Source of the DNA: Onchocerca volvulus
Lineage: Eukaryota; Nematoda; Chromadorea; Rhabditida; Onchocercidae
Reading direction: 5' to 3'
DNA length: 64,000 nt
Assembly: GCA_000499405.2 (NCBI GenBank)
Contig: HG738139.1
Span: 1,206,108 to 1,270,107 of the forward strand
The position numbers and the translations under genes are program-made. Shown one piece after another: positions 1 through 13,447 of this stretch; the stretch's first letter is position 1, and the number at the start of each line of letters is the position of its first letter. The notes under the pieces are model-generated. The model did no database searches and was not told the origin of the DNA. It saw only the letters and a program-made list of their open reading frames with translations.

Positions 1-3000
1 ATATTAAATACGTGGTATTAGTACCATGTGATCAAATTTTCCATTTATATTATCGTAATGAAATTTATTGGAAAGTCTATCTTTCCCAATTTTTTTTCTA
101 ATTCTATTACATATTAGTTGTTTTAGCTCAGAAAAAAAAAAAAAAAATTAATGAATCATCCGGCCTGAAGCCACTGTGCGCTGAAAAGGATAAAAATCAA
201 AAAAATTACTTAAAATCAGTACTGATTATACTCATTACGTAAACTGTTATATATAATTTCTCAGTTATTTATCCATTCATATTCCCTATCTAGAGAAAAA
301 CAAACAGGAAATCTATCTCTAGGTCTAATCTAGAATAAGTTATGACTATAGTACTGATAAGATTACGATATTATCATTCTTAACATAATCGTGCAATATT
401 CATCCATGAAGACTTCCAAAATTTAACGCCGCTAACAACGCATTTATCACTGCTACAGACTGTTTGAAGCGGAGAGTAAAGACAACCAAAAGTAATCAAA
501 CTAATAAGAAAGCAATCTGTTTTCTGGATGAAATTAACCTAAAAATGTAAGTGGTTGTCGGAAGTTGTCAGAATGGATGGATAATATTTCAACATTTCCA
601 GTGAAAAAATTCGCACCAAATGAACGATAAAGACTCTGAATTCTGAAAGGAATCGTCGTGGAAAATAACTGGAATAGATATGGAGAGATGCTAAATTTAT
701 ATATCAATTAAACAATAAGGATTCTGGAAGAGTCGAAATTCATTTTTGAAGAATAAATCTTACATTTCATTGTTATTTTTTACCTAACGCTCTACTATCA
801 CTGTTAATATCCCATTATTTCTGATATCCTGATAACATATCTCAGCATTGCCTATCAAATTATCTCATCTTATTATTCATCAATCATCAATAAATGATGA
901 CAGTCTTGGCCACAGAAATTTCATTTGAAAAGATATCATCACGCTACGTCAAATATAAATAATCGATTATTGTTAAAAGAAGTGACTCGAAAAAGTATAA
1001 TAGCAAGAACTGTAATCATATCACTTCATGTTCTTATGGAGACAGAATTGCTTCTTTAGGTTATCCAGTTATCGAATCAAGTTAATTTTTGATGTATTCT
1101 TGATTTATGGCAATTTTAGTAGATTTTTTTTTATAAGTATAAAATCGCATCTTTAGGTTATTCATCTGAACTAAATAATTTCTGATGCATTCCTGACTGA
1201 TTGTAGTATTAGATGAATTTACTGATCAAAGTTGTATGCTGAAAGAGCTAATAACACTCATTATATTCGGTTGATTTTGATTTATAGATTAAGTAAAAAA
1301 AAAAAAAAAAAGATTGTGTTGATATTATAACAGGAAATAAAAAATTTAAATAAATTTGCAACATGATTATGCAATGTTAATATTTCTTCTTGTTTGAAAT
1401 GAATATAATCTTTGCTCTTCTTTTTTCGCTCTTCCATCTTTACTCATGGTTATCATTGTTAATTGTAAAAAAGCAATGGTAATGATGATGATAAAGCGGG
1501 AATGAAAAAAAAAAAAAAAAATGGAAAAAAAGACTATGTTAGGTTCAGTCCAATTCTTCATTTCAATTTAGCTATCCTTCAAGAATCACTGATACCTTCA
1601 GACATCAATCATTGTTCTATAAGAATTGCTTATACTAATGAAGTTGGCAATGCTGTAATAAAAATTTTTAAATCAAACAAAAAAGAAAAAAGAAAGTTAA
1701 TTTTTGGCCAAAAAGAAATTATTCTTTTTTCTTTTTTTTTCTTCTTTTCTTTTTTTTTTCTTTTTTTGATTAAGGGAAGATTGAGTGTATCAATATTTTT
1801 TGGCAACTAATTTTATTTCAAAAAATGACCGAATGGAATGCTACTGAAAATAATGATATATCGGGTGCTATTAACAAACATTTCATTTTTGTTTATGAAG
1901 CGCGTTTTTCTTAAAATTATTTCCCTCTCTTGTATTTTTTTTTTTTGCTCATGGCTGAATCGATGCCAACATATTTTGAACAGTAGAGGACGTTCTTTCA
2001 TCTTCTTTCTCCTGTCATGTTTACTGCAACATTTTATTGTTGATTGATCGAAAAAATTAGTCAATTTGAAAGAACATCAATTTGCTCCGTTTTTTAATAT
2101 ATATTTTAGCAAAATTTTTGAAAAATTGACTGATGATATGGGACATTTAAAATTCCATCTCATTTTAAAACTATTCGTTAAATAATCTTTGCAGTTAGGA
2201 AAAAATGACACTGTTTCGATTTTAATATAATTCTAGCAAAATTTTTCAAATTACTAAAAATCCTGTCCCATTTTAAAATATTTGTTAAATGACAGACTCA
2301 ACGAAAAATAATATTATCTCAGTTTTAGGATAAATTTCTCGTAATCAAAGATCAAAGAATAATGGACAAAGAATGGTTAAAGAATTGAATAAAACGATTG
2401 TCTTTCAATCAGAAAAAACACTATAATTTCATTCGAAAACAATGCAAGTACTGATTTCCTACCTTTTCAGCTAGTTGATATGAAATAATTAGCAGTTGTA
2501 ATTAACGATTTTGATATCTATAATATTCATATAATATTGTGATAGTCTACCATAAAGATGAAACAAGATCTGATTTAGATAATAGATCTTTGAAAAAAAA
2601 AAGAAAAAAAAGAATATGATAATCTATGATTAATGATGACATAAAGGCATAAAAACATTGCGTTGGATAACATTTAGTTATTTTTTGATTCTATCTAGTC
2701 AACAGTAATCACCATAATTTAGAAGTGAGAGAGAACATTTCTGGTAATTTCAAATTAGGATATATTTCAGAGATAAATAATTACGATAATATAATAAATT
2801 AATCTAGTTGCAAATTTCATATATTATTTTCAATGAAAATAATAGAAAAGCAACACTCATATTAGAAAAATCAATTGTTTCCCAAAAAAAGGATAAATTT
2901 CTTGCGATGATTTCCCATTTGTGCCTTAATTGTTAATTATGATACATATATCAATAGCAAGAGTGAAATCGCAAACTATACCTTTGAAATGCTGTCCATA

Positions 3001-4534
3001 TCATGCGGTGAAACAAGAAATTGAATTCGAAAAAAAAAGCAAAAAAAGGAAACAATGGAACTGAAAAATAAACTGAAAAATAAACGAAAATAGGATGACA
3101 TGTTGTGATGCAATCTATTTCAGTTATTTTTTAATCGCGCTCTTTGAGGCACAGTATCTTTGCATTTCCAGTTAATAGAATTTAGCTCAATAGAAAAAAA
3201 AAATTTTAAATTTTTTGTCTTTTTGTTTTTTCTAATAAATAATTTTCAACAACTAAGCAAAACTCATTGACAATTGGTGCAGAGATCAACCAATGAAAAA
3301 AAAAAATTAATTGAATTAATTGAAGCGGCAATGAAATGATGAGGAAACATGTATAGGAAACATATAGACTTAACAATTTTACGTCCATTTTAAGGGCAAC
3401 CAAGAAAAAGTGACATCAATCGTTGATCACACTTTTTAAATTCTAGCAGCACAAATGCTGAAAATAAATCTTAAATAATTAATGATGCATTCCATTTTTT
3501 CTCATTTCTTGCAAAAATATTCCTATTTATCTGATTCAACTATTTAATGTTGTCTGACCCAAGTCATAAAAATGCACTAAAGCCGTTTCTGGTAAACAAA
3601 ATTTGATTAACAGAAGGAAACCTCACAGCAAAAATCATCAAAAGATTCTAACTTATAAAAAAATTAATTAACTGAATGAATTGTGTGGAAAGATCTGGGC
3701 AAAATTAGAATGAAAAACTAGATAAAAACATCATAAATAAGAATAAAAATATGAACTGGTTAGTTGGAAAATTTAAGTGAAATTAATCATATCGGGAAAA
3801 TCTTAATACTAAACATTTGAAATTGTGCCAAGAAAAAAAGCGACAAGATGTAGCTAATATCCCTATAAGCTTAACCTTTTTTTAAGGAGATGCAACAGAA
3901 TAAAATGGATAATTCTGTTATACTATTATATATAAATATCATTTGTTTGCACACTTTTATTGACTTTGATTAAATCCTATTTCAACCTATTTTCATGCTT
4001 AAAATGTCATTCAGTACAAACTATAACATTTATTCAAATTATAATATTTATTCACTATGATATTTATTCTATGATATTTCAATTTCACTTTGGGTTCGAT
4101 GTTTAGTTGATAATAACAAATGTTTTTCATAGCTCAACTAGGTTTCTCAGACATAAAGAATTCAAACATAGCAGATAAAGTGAAAACTAACAATATAAAA
4201 TAATAATTAACAGTAGTGAGCATTCTCTGTGATTTGATTCTATAAATAAAAATGAATCGCCAAAACTTCTATTCATTGGTATAATTACGGTAAATTATCC
4301 CACTAATTTCTGCTATAAAATTTATCCCATTACTTTCAATTATCCTTAAAAAATAATCTCATTTTAAATTTTCATCTATTTTTTTATAACTTTCATCTAT
4401 CATTTTATCATTCTAAAAGACAGTTTTATTTTATAGTTTTATTTCATAATTCTCATCTATTTTAAAAATATCGCTTGCTTGCACCATTTTTGTTTCTCCA
4501 AGAATTGAAATCACCAAAAATTTTGTACAGATAG
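1..4534. other. A+T-rich intergenic region, no gene recognised
   Basis: No stretch here has a credible exon structure or a recognisable protein family on either strand. Open frames are short and mostly run through A or T homopolymers (for example around 1500-1800). AATAAA-type signals on the minus strand near 4425-4430 and 4438-4443 lie 90-110 bases past the last TRAPPC11 stop and probably serve that gene. The rest may be distal intergenic DNA or long UTR. Confidence 0.6.
4425..4430 (-). terminator. Candidate poly(A) signal for TRAPPC11
   Basis: The minus strand reads AATAAA here, with a second copy at 4438-4443, about 100 bases downstream of the last in-frame stop (4535). The spacing is normal for a nematode 3' UTR. 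The assignment rests on position only. Confidence 0.4.
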
Positions 4535-7500
4535 TCATAATAAAGTGGTTTGAAATTTTTTGAAAATATTGATGTGAAAAAGACAATAATCTAACAATGG
4601 AACCTTTTTGTTGCCAGCAAATACGAATATATCCGTCGGCTCCAAAGTCATCTGAAGATCGATCATTTTGTTAGACAGATTGCGAATTGTGAAAATAACT
4701 GGAATTGCTGTTCGTACGATGAGATAAGAAGATCCAGGTTGAGCTTCAACTGATAATGGGGAATTTTTCACAAGAACAGATCCAATGCTAAGTTGGGACA
4801 AAACCCATCCCTCCAATAAATTACTCCTGCAATGTCTAAATTAAATTGGAAACAGATGGCACGATTTCAACAGCAAATTCTTAACTGCATATCTTACATT
4901 GCTCACTTAATAAAATTTTTATAACAGTATATGCGACAACATAAATAAAATAATTTTAATAGATTTAAATTTAACCTTCTCCAGCGTATATATATTTCGC
5001 CCAAATCAGACTGTTTATTTTCTGCTTTCACAGAAAATCGTATAGGAGAACAAACAGTTACGACATCGCCCTCAAGACAATAAATTTCATCTATAATATC
5101 TAAATTAAAATAGACTGACAAGATCTGGAAACATAAAGAATATAAGTTTACTATTAACCTTTCAGCAGCATATTTTCGTCTTTATCAGCTTCTATTTCGA
5201 TACCCTGAAAACATATGATCAAAATAACATCTGCCTCTAAGCTTAATCCTATCATATCATTAACATTACTACTAACTCATGTGAACAATGAATTATAATT
5301 GAATTGTTGATTTCAGTTGTGATACAGTGCTTGATTTTCTTGTTATAATATAAATGCATAATTGATAAAATTTTAAGAGAAGATATAATAGGGAAGTATT
5401 GAATTCATGTAAAACAGCAGTTTTCTTGTAGTTCCCAAAAATATTTTGATAATACCATCTTCCTACATTTTCAATGCCCGTCGCATAGTTTAATGCAGCA
5501 TAGGTCCAATTTCAAGGCAATATCTAACTACCATTCAGCTCAAGAATTTATCATGTTAAGAATCATAAAAATTCCATAAATAATCTCCTATTGTTATAAA
5601 TTTTGCGTTGATTAATATGACAAAATACCTATTAATTAACATAAAAATAAAACAACAGCATACCGGTTTCCATGAAATGTCCGAAATAACCACATCTGCC
5701 ACTGTTGTTATATTTGTCCGAATAAAGAAATTAACTTCTGCAAGCGGATTATCGACGATATCATTCTGCAACGAACAAAATGGATGGAACGAAATCTAGC
5801 AATTATTTGCGCTAATGTTATCATTATGTCCATAATATCTAATTTTAAAAATATAAGCATTATAGTATACAATCCTACAGGATTCCGCAAGCAATTCATA
5901 TTAAATTACAATTTATTCCATCAAGTGAAATCATCCCAACGGAAACAAATACTAACGTTTATAGTTAATATTTTACTGCTGATATCAAATGGAGATCGTG
6001 ACCGCAAAGAAATTAAGAAACGTTTCTGCGCCGTTATATCACCAAGTGGTATAGAGACCTATAATAAAAAATTTATAGAGAAGAATATTTATAAACGTCA
6101 TTTTGAGAAACAAGTCAAATGAGACTGCTAAAAACATACCATTACTGATAAATTAGTCGAGCATACAATCTGAGTGCAGTATCTTATATTCAACTGAATC
6201 TGCAAACTTGCTATTTATGAACTTTTAGCATTTACATGCAAATTCAGTTGAAGAATAATGTTTACTGATCTTCGAAATTTCATGCATAAAGAGCTATATA
6301 AAGTGTAATATAGAAACATTTATCTTGTTGAATGGATAACACAACAAATAGGACATGAATAGGAAAAAATAAATAAATAGAAAAAAATTAGTAAATTTGA
6401 ATGAATAAATAAAAGACAAATAAAGGAGATAAATTCTTCAGACACACGAACTTTAATAAAATAAAGTTTTGACCTTGAATGGTGGAATTTGAGGACTGCT
6501 ATATTCTAAAACTTTTGTATCATTTGCAACAAACTGATTTTTTTCATTGACGAAAACCAGAGTTCCAACCATTTCCTCCTTCGAATCTAGGCACCAATCC
6601 AATCTATAATAGAAGTTTCCAGATAACTCAATTTGATTTTTAAGTAATTCCACACTTAAAAAGATAAAGATAAGCATACCTAATACTTTCTACCGGACTG
6701 CTTTCTTCACATATAAACGATAATGGTATTGTAGCAATTTCACCAAGCAATGCTTCACTCTGATCACTTTCTTCAAGACGAAAATAAGCTTCACGAGGTT
6801 CGATTCTGAAAAAAGTATTATATTTTTGTAACAAAAATTAGCCGATACTGGAAACAAATATCAAAATTTAATTAATAAATGAACAAAATCTAGAGGAGAA
6901 ATTGCAAATTTACTTAAGTGTAGTCCAACCGACACATGCGTCTAATATGGAATTCATGTAGGAATTATCATAAGTACCATACGACAACGACTGAGCATCC
7001 CAATCTATTGTGCCATAAACAGATGAATGCACGGAACCCATCTCTAAGCTCAATCCGTTTACCTTTAAAGAAAGAAATTATGCTGTTGTTTTCTATATAT
7101 ATATATATATTTTTTAATTATTTATATATTTATATTTATACTTACATATATAGTTTTTCGATTTCTATAAGAGTTCATTCCTTTTTAATAAAAATAAAAA
7201 CAAATAAATCTAGCCAGAAATGTAATCAACAGACTGTAAAGGATTATTACCACAAGTTGTCTGGTAGTTGTGCAACATGAATGAGGTAATGACATCTTAT
7301 ACATTTTTACAGTTTCTTTCCTTGGGCTAACTTCGATATTATCCTCGATAAATTCATATAACGGTAGCTGTTCGTCTTCCTTACTCCCATCACTAACAGT
7401 AATTTTCATTTTTTCGAAAAAGACTGTTTTAGTAGAGTACGACGAAAGGGCGACCTAAACGAAGGTTCATGATGACCTATAAAATTTAAATAATGGCATG

Positions 7501-9249
7501 TTCATATTATCGATAACAGATACCGTCTGATCCTTCAGAACAATGTATTTCTCGGTTAAAGCACAAAGTTTGAGACCTCCAAACTATCTCACGATGTCAG
7601 TCATCAAATTATTTTGCTTAACTTATCTCTCTATTGATAGCTAAATAACTTTAAATACCAACCAAAAGCGTTAATAAATGCAAAAATATTATAAATCCTC
7701 ATAAGTTCATCTAGAACCAGAAAATTAAAAAATAAATCAGCAATCAACAACAGACCGGAAAAAATTACCATAAGAAGAATTAATGAATCTGCGTGAACAG
7801 TTTCTGTAGCATTGTTAAGAAAAGCAACTCGAGCACGAATGAACGCATCGATACGAGGTGCACTTATCGAAAAAAATACACGCTCGGCAAATGCTGTCTT
7901 CCAAAGATGTTGACATGCTTCTACCTTCAAAGCTGATAAAAATATTTTAAAACATCACAATTATCCAAACTGATCTGAATCCATTTATCTATTATATGAT
8001 TTAGTTCATAATTTCTATTTGAATTCATCAAAGAAATATGAATGAACTCTAATATTTTGTGACAAAATCTGTGAATGATGTCGGATTTATCACGGTGAGA
8101 ACAAAAACAAAAACTTTTCGACAGCTCATACGGTAGGAATGAAGTGAAAAATGAAATTTTGCTAGAAATGAAGTGCAAAACGAACTCTTGTCAAAATTCT
8201 TTTCTTGAAAGAGTACGTCAGGTTTAGAATGAATTCTTGAACTCTTGTCAGAAAATTCGAATTACATCATTCATTTGAACTAAGTCAGATAAATTAATAA
8301 TTTAATGAATTTATGATGAACCTCGGCAGAAGATATATTAGCAAGTTGGACAGGTACATGTGGTGGACAACCCTGTCGAATTAGTACAATATTTGCTACA
8401 ATTTGTTCCGCAATGGAAGCGAAAGTCGGAAATGTGCGCAAATTAAGTATTTGAATACTAAGCGTCATAAATTCTTTCACATCTGCCACTCGAAATGCAC
8501 ATATAAGAGCGCGCAGAAGAAGCATTGCAACTGGTTGTATGAAACCTTCCCGGCGACATTCCCAAATTAAATGCGATGCAAACTGAAAGTAGAAGAGATC
8601 AGAAACTTGAAAAATATGAGCAAGTAACTATCATAAGAATTACCTGCAAAGCTTTGACGTATTGACCTGTTACAAAGTATTCATCTGATAGAAGAAGCAT
8701 CATATAACGCTGCATTCGTAAACATTTGTATTTCTTGAACTGAGACATTGCTGAGGAAAGTAAGGTAATGCATCGATCGTGATTTGGAGAGCATCGTGAC
8801 TGCAGTAACATTTTATTTTCTTTTAAATTACCTAAGTGCGATACTTTTATTCATTAAGATGTGTTATAGCCAAAATGTTGAAAAAGTTTGATATACTTGA
8901 TGGAAATAATTTAAAATTAAACTAAATGTTACAGAAATCAAATCATACACCTCAAGTGCGATGAGAGCATTCTTTTCAGTTTCCGGATCCGACAGACTGC
9001 CATTTTCCATCGCTGTCCTCCATGGTCTTTGACCATAAAAAATATCTGCAGTTGGTATCAAAGGATCAGGGTTTGAGTAAACTGATCCAGATAATTGTGA
9101 TGAAACGTTTAAAGCTGCAATAGCTTCATTTGCTTGTCGATAGTAATAAGCTGCTGCTTGAAGATACATTCCTGGATGCTGAGTTGATACGGCAACCAAA
9201 CCACCCATGACGGCTCGTTCAAATAAATTCGCAAATAATGAACACTGCA

Positions 9250-9289
<40 letters not shown>

Positions 9290-12200
9290 ATGTTTAAAAC
9301 GAAGCACTATCGCTTTCGCATAAAACCATTCGTTAATGTAATTATAAAAACTAAACTCACACTGGCAGCCAAAAGATATAGAAGCAGACCTGTTTGCCTT
9401 TCCATAATAAATGTTCAATTGAGGCAATAGCTGGAGATGGATACGAACCTGGAGGTAAGCAGAAAAATGCGGTACTATGCCGACGCTGTTGTGCTAATGC
9501 TTCTAAGGCTGCGCTGTGAAGAAATGATAATTGACATATCTAGAAATGATATAAAGGTCTATTGTATAGAATATTTAATTAAGTTTTTCAAATAACATAT
9601 TTCTTCAAAATTTTTCTACCGTGTTCCACGAAAAAAGTTGTCAAGATAATTACAATAATCACTGAAGAATGTAACATTGGAAGGACTACGAAGAAAGCAA
9701 AATTTACTTTGTAGTTCAGAAGTCCAGTCACTGCGCGCAGTTCAAATATTTCGCTATCGATAATTTCGCATTCGGTACAATGCTGATATGCTAACTTATA
9801 ATGTCTGAAATATTTAAAACAAAAAAGCATAGACTTTTGATTTTAACAATCGCAGCATCACACATAATAATACTTGCATATCTTTTGCTGAAATAAAACT
9901 AAGAGCAAATTAAACGAGAAAAGCAAGAGTAAATGTGAAAGGAAGAAGAGTTAGAAAATACAATGTCCACATAAAGGTCAGATGGTGATTTTTCAATTTG
10001 TTTTTAGCAAAATAAATCCAAATATTGCTATAATTTTCCTTACAAAGATATCAATTCATCAATTCATAGAGCATTTTTCAATACTATCAATAAAATCAAT
10101 CGGAAGTGGGGAAGCACAGCAAATTTCTTATGTCAAAAACAACGAATAACAGAGAAAACTTTGGAATTCGATTCGTTAGCTTTTTCTAATTTACAAATTT
10201 TCAAAATGCAAAACTATACATTCCTCAATCATAGAAGGATTATATTTTTCCTGCAATATCAGGAGCAGAGCCGTGAACCACCTCAAACATTGCGTATTTA
10301 CTACCTACATTACTATTCCCAACTCATTCAATAAAACCTGAAGTTTGTGCCATTATATCTGATAATATATCAAGATATAAATTCCCAGTCACTATAACAT
10401 CAAAATTGTTAGGTTCCGTGGCAACACATGCAATTCCAATATCAACTATAATTTTCTGCCTTTATAACATGGTACTTTGCAATGCTATCAAATGCTGCAT
10501 GGAAAGTGCCATTATGTTATCTTTAGCCAAGCAAACAGAATAAGCCCTTTCCGCAGCGCACGTGTTTGGCTGCTTTATCTGTTGCCTCATGAACAGAAAA
10601 GCAATCTATTTCATCAATCTGCTTTTCAGGAATACTAAAACTCTCCCCTCTTTTATATAGCTCTGTTACTAAAGTTGATCTCTAAATGGAGGTTTCCATT
10701 GCGTATCCGTTGCTCTCTATAATATAAATCATAGCATTTGAACAAAATTATGGATTCCTCAACCATAACATTTGAAAAAAAATTCCAAATTTCATAGGTA
10801 AGAAATGGAAGCACTAGAAATGCCATTATAAATAAAAATGATGAGCAGTGTACTGAACAAATACTTAAAATCAGAAAATCTTTGTTCAAATATTTTAAAA
10901 AGACATTTGAAATCAATCAATGAGACAAGAATTTGAGCGAGAAAACTTAACCGGATGAAATAGTCCATTCATATGCCTGTATAGTGTAACATAAAATCGA
11001 AGGTATGGAGAAACTGAGAATTGTGAATTATGATAGAGAAAAAAAAAAAACCATAAATTTAAGATATTTGATTATTATGAAACTGTAAATCTCTAAAAGA
11101 ATTCATTCATGAAAAAAAAAAAAAAAAGAAAAAATGAGGAAAACAAGCAATTAAAAATTGATAACCTGAGTGCCGTATGCGTGTCTTGTCGTAATTCCGA
11201 AAGAAATGCCAGTTTAAACTGCTGACGAATGATAAGATTTGAAAAGTTATTTGGTATCGATCGTGCGCGGATTGATTTCAGACAATGTTGATAGAATGAT
11301 TGAGCTAATTCATGAAATGAGGTTTCAAGCCTTCAAAAAGTAGATTGCACTATTGTATAAAACCTTGATTTGGCAAGTAATAATCTCTAATATTTATCAA
11401 CTGAAACCCATTTTTTCTTAAAAAAAAAAGAAAAAAAGAAAAAAATAGCTGAAATAATAGGAATACAGGGGCCATCTTATCGAATACTAATATTTAAAGA
11501 GAGCAGGACTAAATGTGAAAACTAAACTAACCCAAATTCAAGATCTTTAAAAGAAATAAATCGAAAAAGTTATTTACGTGAAGAAAATAAATAAACAAAA
11601 CAAAACCTTAAAATCGATGTAAACATTCGTTCACCGATAGGTAGAACAAATAATTGCTTCGCTGAAAGCTGACAAAGCTGACATAGTTTCGCTGTTCGTT
11701 CAGTAACTAATGGATTGTCCACTGGCTGAGTTTGCTGTAGCAATACAATACAAATCCGAGTTGCATGGTTTCCGATACTTGTTCTACAGAATTTTAATTA
11801 TACAATACCATAAGTCAATTATCTTGAATTCCAAACAAAAAATGAAATTCATTTTTTTAACCACTGTATTGAGATTTATCAGTGAGCGTATTCCTGTCAT
11901 CAGTTTTAAACAAGCTGTAATGAATTAACCGAGTCATTCCCAGAGAAAACTACATATATTTGAAGTGCAAAAGAAATAGGGAGAATTTTGAGCAAGCTTC
12001 GAGCACTGGAAAATTCCAAACTCAAACTAAAATTTTCGCATTAAATCTGCGCAACACATTCATTATTACCTAAGTGAGGAGATTTTCGATTCACATTCGG
12101 TGGCTTTTTCATTCCAAGATGGATGATCCCAACTCAAATCAGCAAAGAGTACGATAACGGATGGCAATTCACTGACATATTTCTTGAACCAATCCACTCT

Positions 12201-12589
12201 AATAAATCCACGTGAAAAACTCGATATCTAAAATATTCACAGTTCCCGTCTCCACATTTTAATTACAATCTGTTTAAATTTTCTATTCTTTTTTGATTAT
12301 TTTATCATTTCGAATTCATTCCCATTTCCTGCTTCACTCAATCCTGTAACTCATTTTGTTATATCATTCTAAATCATACCGTTTTCTCACGTAACTTCGA
12401 TTCGCAAAATGTTTGCGTACCATTTAGCATAACAAAATTAATTGGTGGACGATCCAGCTCACGATTTACGGTAAAGGCTGAGAAGACAGCCGCATGCGAT
12501 CTGTTATTGATGATATCCAATCCTGTCAGAAAGATAAGTTGATTTTGCCGACTGGCAACTAATACTTCCGGAATATCATCACTATCCAT
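4535..12589 (-). CDS. TRAPPC11: Trafficking protein particle complex subunit 11 (TRAPPC11, foie gras family)
   Basis: Subunit of the TRAPP III tethering complex, acting in ER-to-Golgi traffic and autophagy. Twenty exons join in one frame (1069 aa; human is about 1130): 12380-12589, 12070-12227, 11607-11783, 11166-11330, 9708-9804, 9390-9539, 8951-9244, 8644-8799, 8322-8582, 7769-7924, 7524-7583, 7251-7454, 6914-7062, 6680-6805, 6474-6654, 5957-6058, 5664-5765, 5159-5204, 4976-5099, 4535-4826. The start aligns with the family N-terminus (LTGLD near residue 21). The foie gras region spans about residues 270-520 and includes YSNPDPL, DIFYGQRPWR and QFKKYKC. The beta-rich C-terminal half (gryzun-like) carries SPRKETVKMYK and LEPTDIFVFAG. 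A candidate trans-splice acceptor sits 7 bases before the ATG. Weak points: exon 10 needs a non-pyrimidine acceptor (GAAG), about 40 residues expected between exons 16 and 17 are absent, and the last residues do not match the family end, so a final exon may have been missed. Confidence 0.9.
9256..9287. repeat. (TA)n microsatellite
   Basis: About 16 TA units within TRAPPC11 intron 6, just upstream (in gene direction) of exon 7. It makes a spurious tyrosine/isoleucine open frame but is outside the exon. Confidence 0.9.
10230..10680 (-). pseudogene. icd: Decayed bacterial isocitrate dehydrogenase fragment (nuclear Wolbachia-type insertion)
   Basis: Lies inside TRAPPC11 intron 4 (9805-11165), in the same orientation. 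Reading the minus strand from about 10450 gives DIGIACVATEPNNFDVIVTG, then NLYLDILSD, one in-frame stop near 10324, then SKYAMFEVVHGSAPDIAGK, ending at a stop. The phrases FDVIVT, NLYxDI and YAMFExVHGSAPDIAG are typical of the Rickettsiales NADP-isocitrate dehydrogenase and differ from animal IDH3 (which has FESVHGTAPDIAGK). Upstream, KDNIM, and in another frame FDSIAKYHVIKAEN, continue the same protein, so at least one frameshift exists. The 10560-10680 part is open (about 35 codons with IDCFSVHEATDKAAKHV), but I could not place it in the enzyme. No function is expected. Being filarial with past or present Wolbachia is inferred from this. Confidence 0.82.
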
Positions 12590-12596
12590 TTTATTA

Positions 12597-12598
12597 CT
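12597..12598 (-). promoter_or_regulatory. Candidate spliced-leader acceptor of TRAPPC11
   Basis: The minus strand reads GTGTTTTAG, then seven bases (TAATAAA), then the ATG. A pyrimidine-rich AG this close to a start codon is the usual form of a nematode trans-splice site. Not proven without cDNA. Confidence 0.5.
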
Positions 12599-12901
12599 AA
12601 AACACATTCGACGATCAAATCCATCGTAATTAAAGTATACAACGTACTCGTTTAAATAGATCACTCATTACAACAACTCAGATGACATCTAATCTTACAC
12701 TTGATAAAGCATTGTATTTTTTTTATGTATGAGATGAAGCGCAGCTATTCCCAAAATATCCCGAATTCCGAAAACCAATACAGAGACTTCAAGTCCCTTT
12801 AAGACAACTGTTAAAAAAGAACTATAAAAGGAATATTACGGAATGGGTAGGTACGCAGAATTATTTGCCATGAATGCATAAAACAAAAACAATATTCGAT
12901 C

Positions 12902-12907
12902 TTTATT
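12902..12907 (-). terminator. Candidate poly(A) signal of rps-29
   Basis: AATAAA on the minus strand, about 95 bases after the rps-29 stop and about 305 bases before the TRAPPC11 acceptor. Confidence 0.5.
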
Positions 12908-13002
12908 CCAAAGAAAATTTAATATTAGAACAGAATGAGAAGAAATGTAACAGAATGAATAATAAACCCATCATAACCACTTATTCTTTCTTTTGTTGCT
13001 CG

Positions 13003-13447
13003 TCAATTCAGCTGAAATGCATTTTTTTCAAAGTTTCTCACCTTTTGTTAAAACATCAAAGGTATAAAACTAATTCAAAAAAATATATTCCCACATAAAA
13101 TTAGTTACCAAAAATATGAAAATATGGAATGCCTTCTCTACATTCTTTACCTTTTTGAATCCAATATCGGAAGCATACTCTCTAAAACATCGCCGACACA
13201 TGTTAAGTCCGTATTTCCTGATTAATCCATGATGATTCGAACAAACTCGGCTGAAATATATGATTATCTTATCTACGGTACTATCAACAACATCTGCGAA
13301 TGACGCTTATGCAATGTTTAGAAAAAAATGACTTCCGATATGATTCAAAACAAATCAAATGTGACAGGAGAATACATGAACTGACCATGAACGAGAACCT
13401 GGACCATATTTGCGCGGATGCGAAAACCATAAATTTTGATGACCCAT
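13003..13447 (-). CDS. rps-29: 40S ribosomal protein S29
   Basis: Small zinc-binding protein of the small ribosomal subunit (uS14 family). Three exons: 13386-13447, 13151-13250 and a nine-base last exon at 13003-13011 coding Leu-Asn-stop. They join to 56 residues, exactly the eukaryotic family length. The protein starts [20 protein letters not shown], then has the CRVC and CRRC pairs that hold zinc, the near-invariant [11 protein letters not shown] between them, and [12 protein letters not shown] at the end (human ends IKLD). The tiny last exon is supported by its acceptor (ATTTCAG) and by the expected C-terminus. It lies upstream of TRAPPC11 on the same strand with 413 bases between stop and start, so a shared operon is possible. 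Highly expressed housekeeping gene. Confidence 0.97.

Noticed and set aside
1502..1810. 102-codon plus-strand frame
   Set aside because: Runs through A and T homopolymers; Lys/Phe-rich with no domain, splice or start evidence.
5784..6122. 112-codon plus-strand frame
   Set aside because: Antisense to TRAPPC11 exon 16 (5957-6058), which fits the family; shadow frame.
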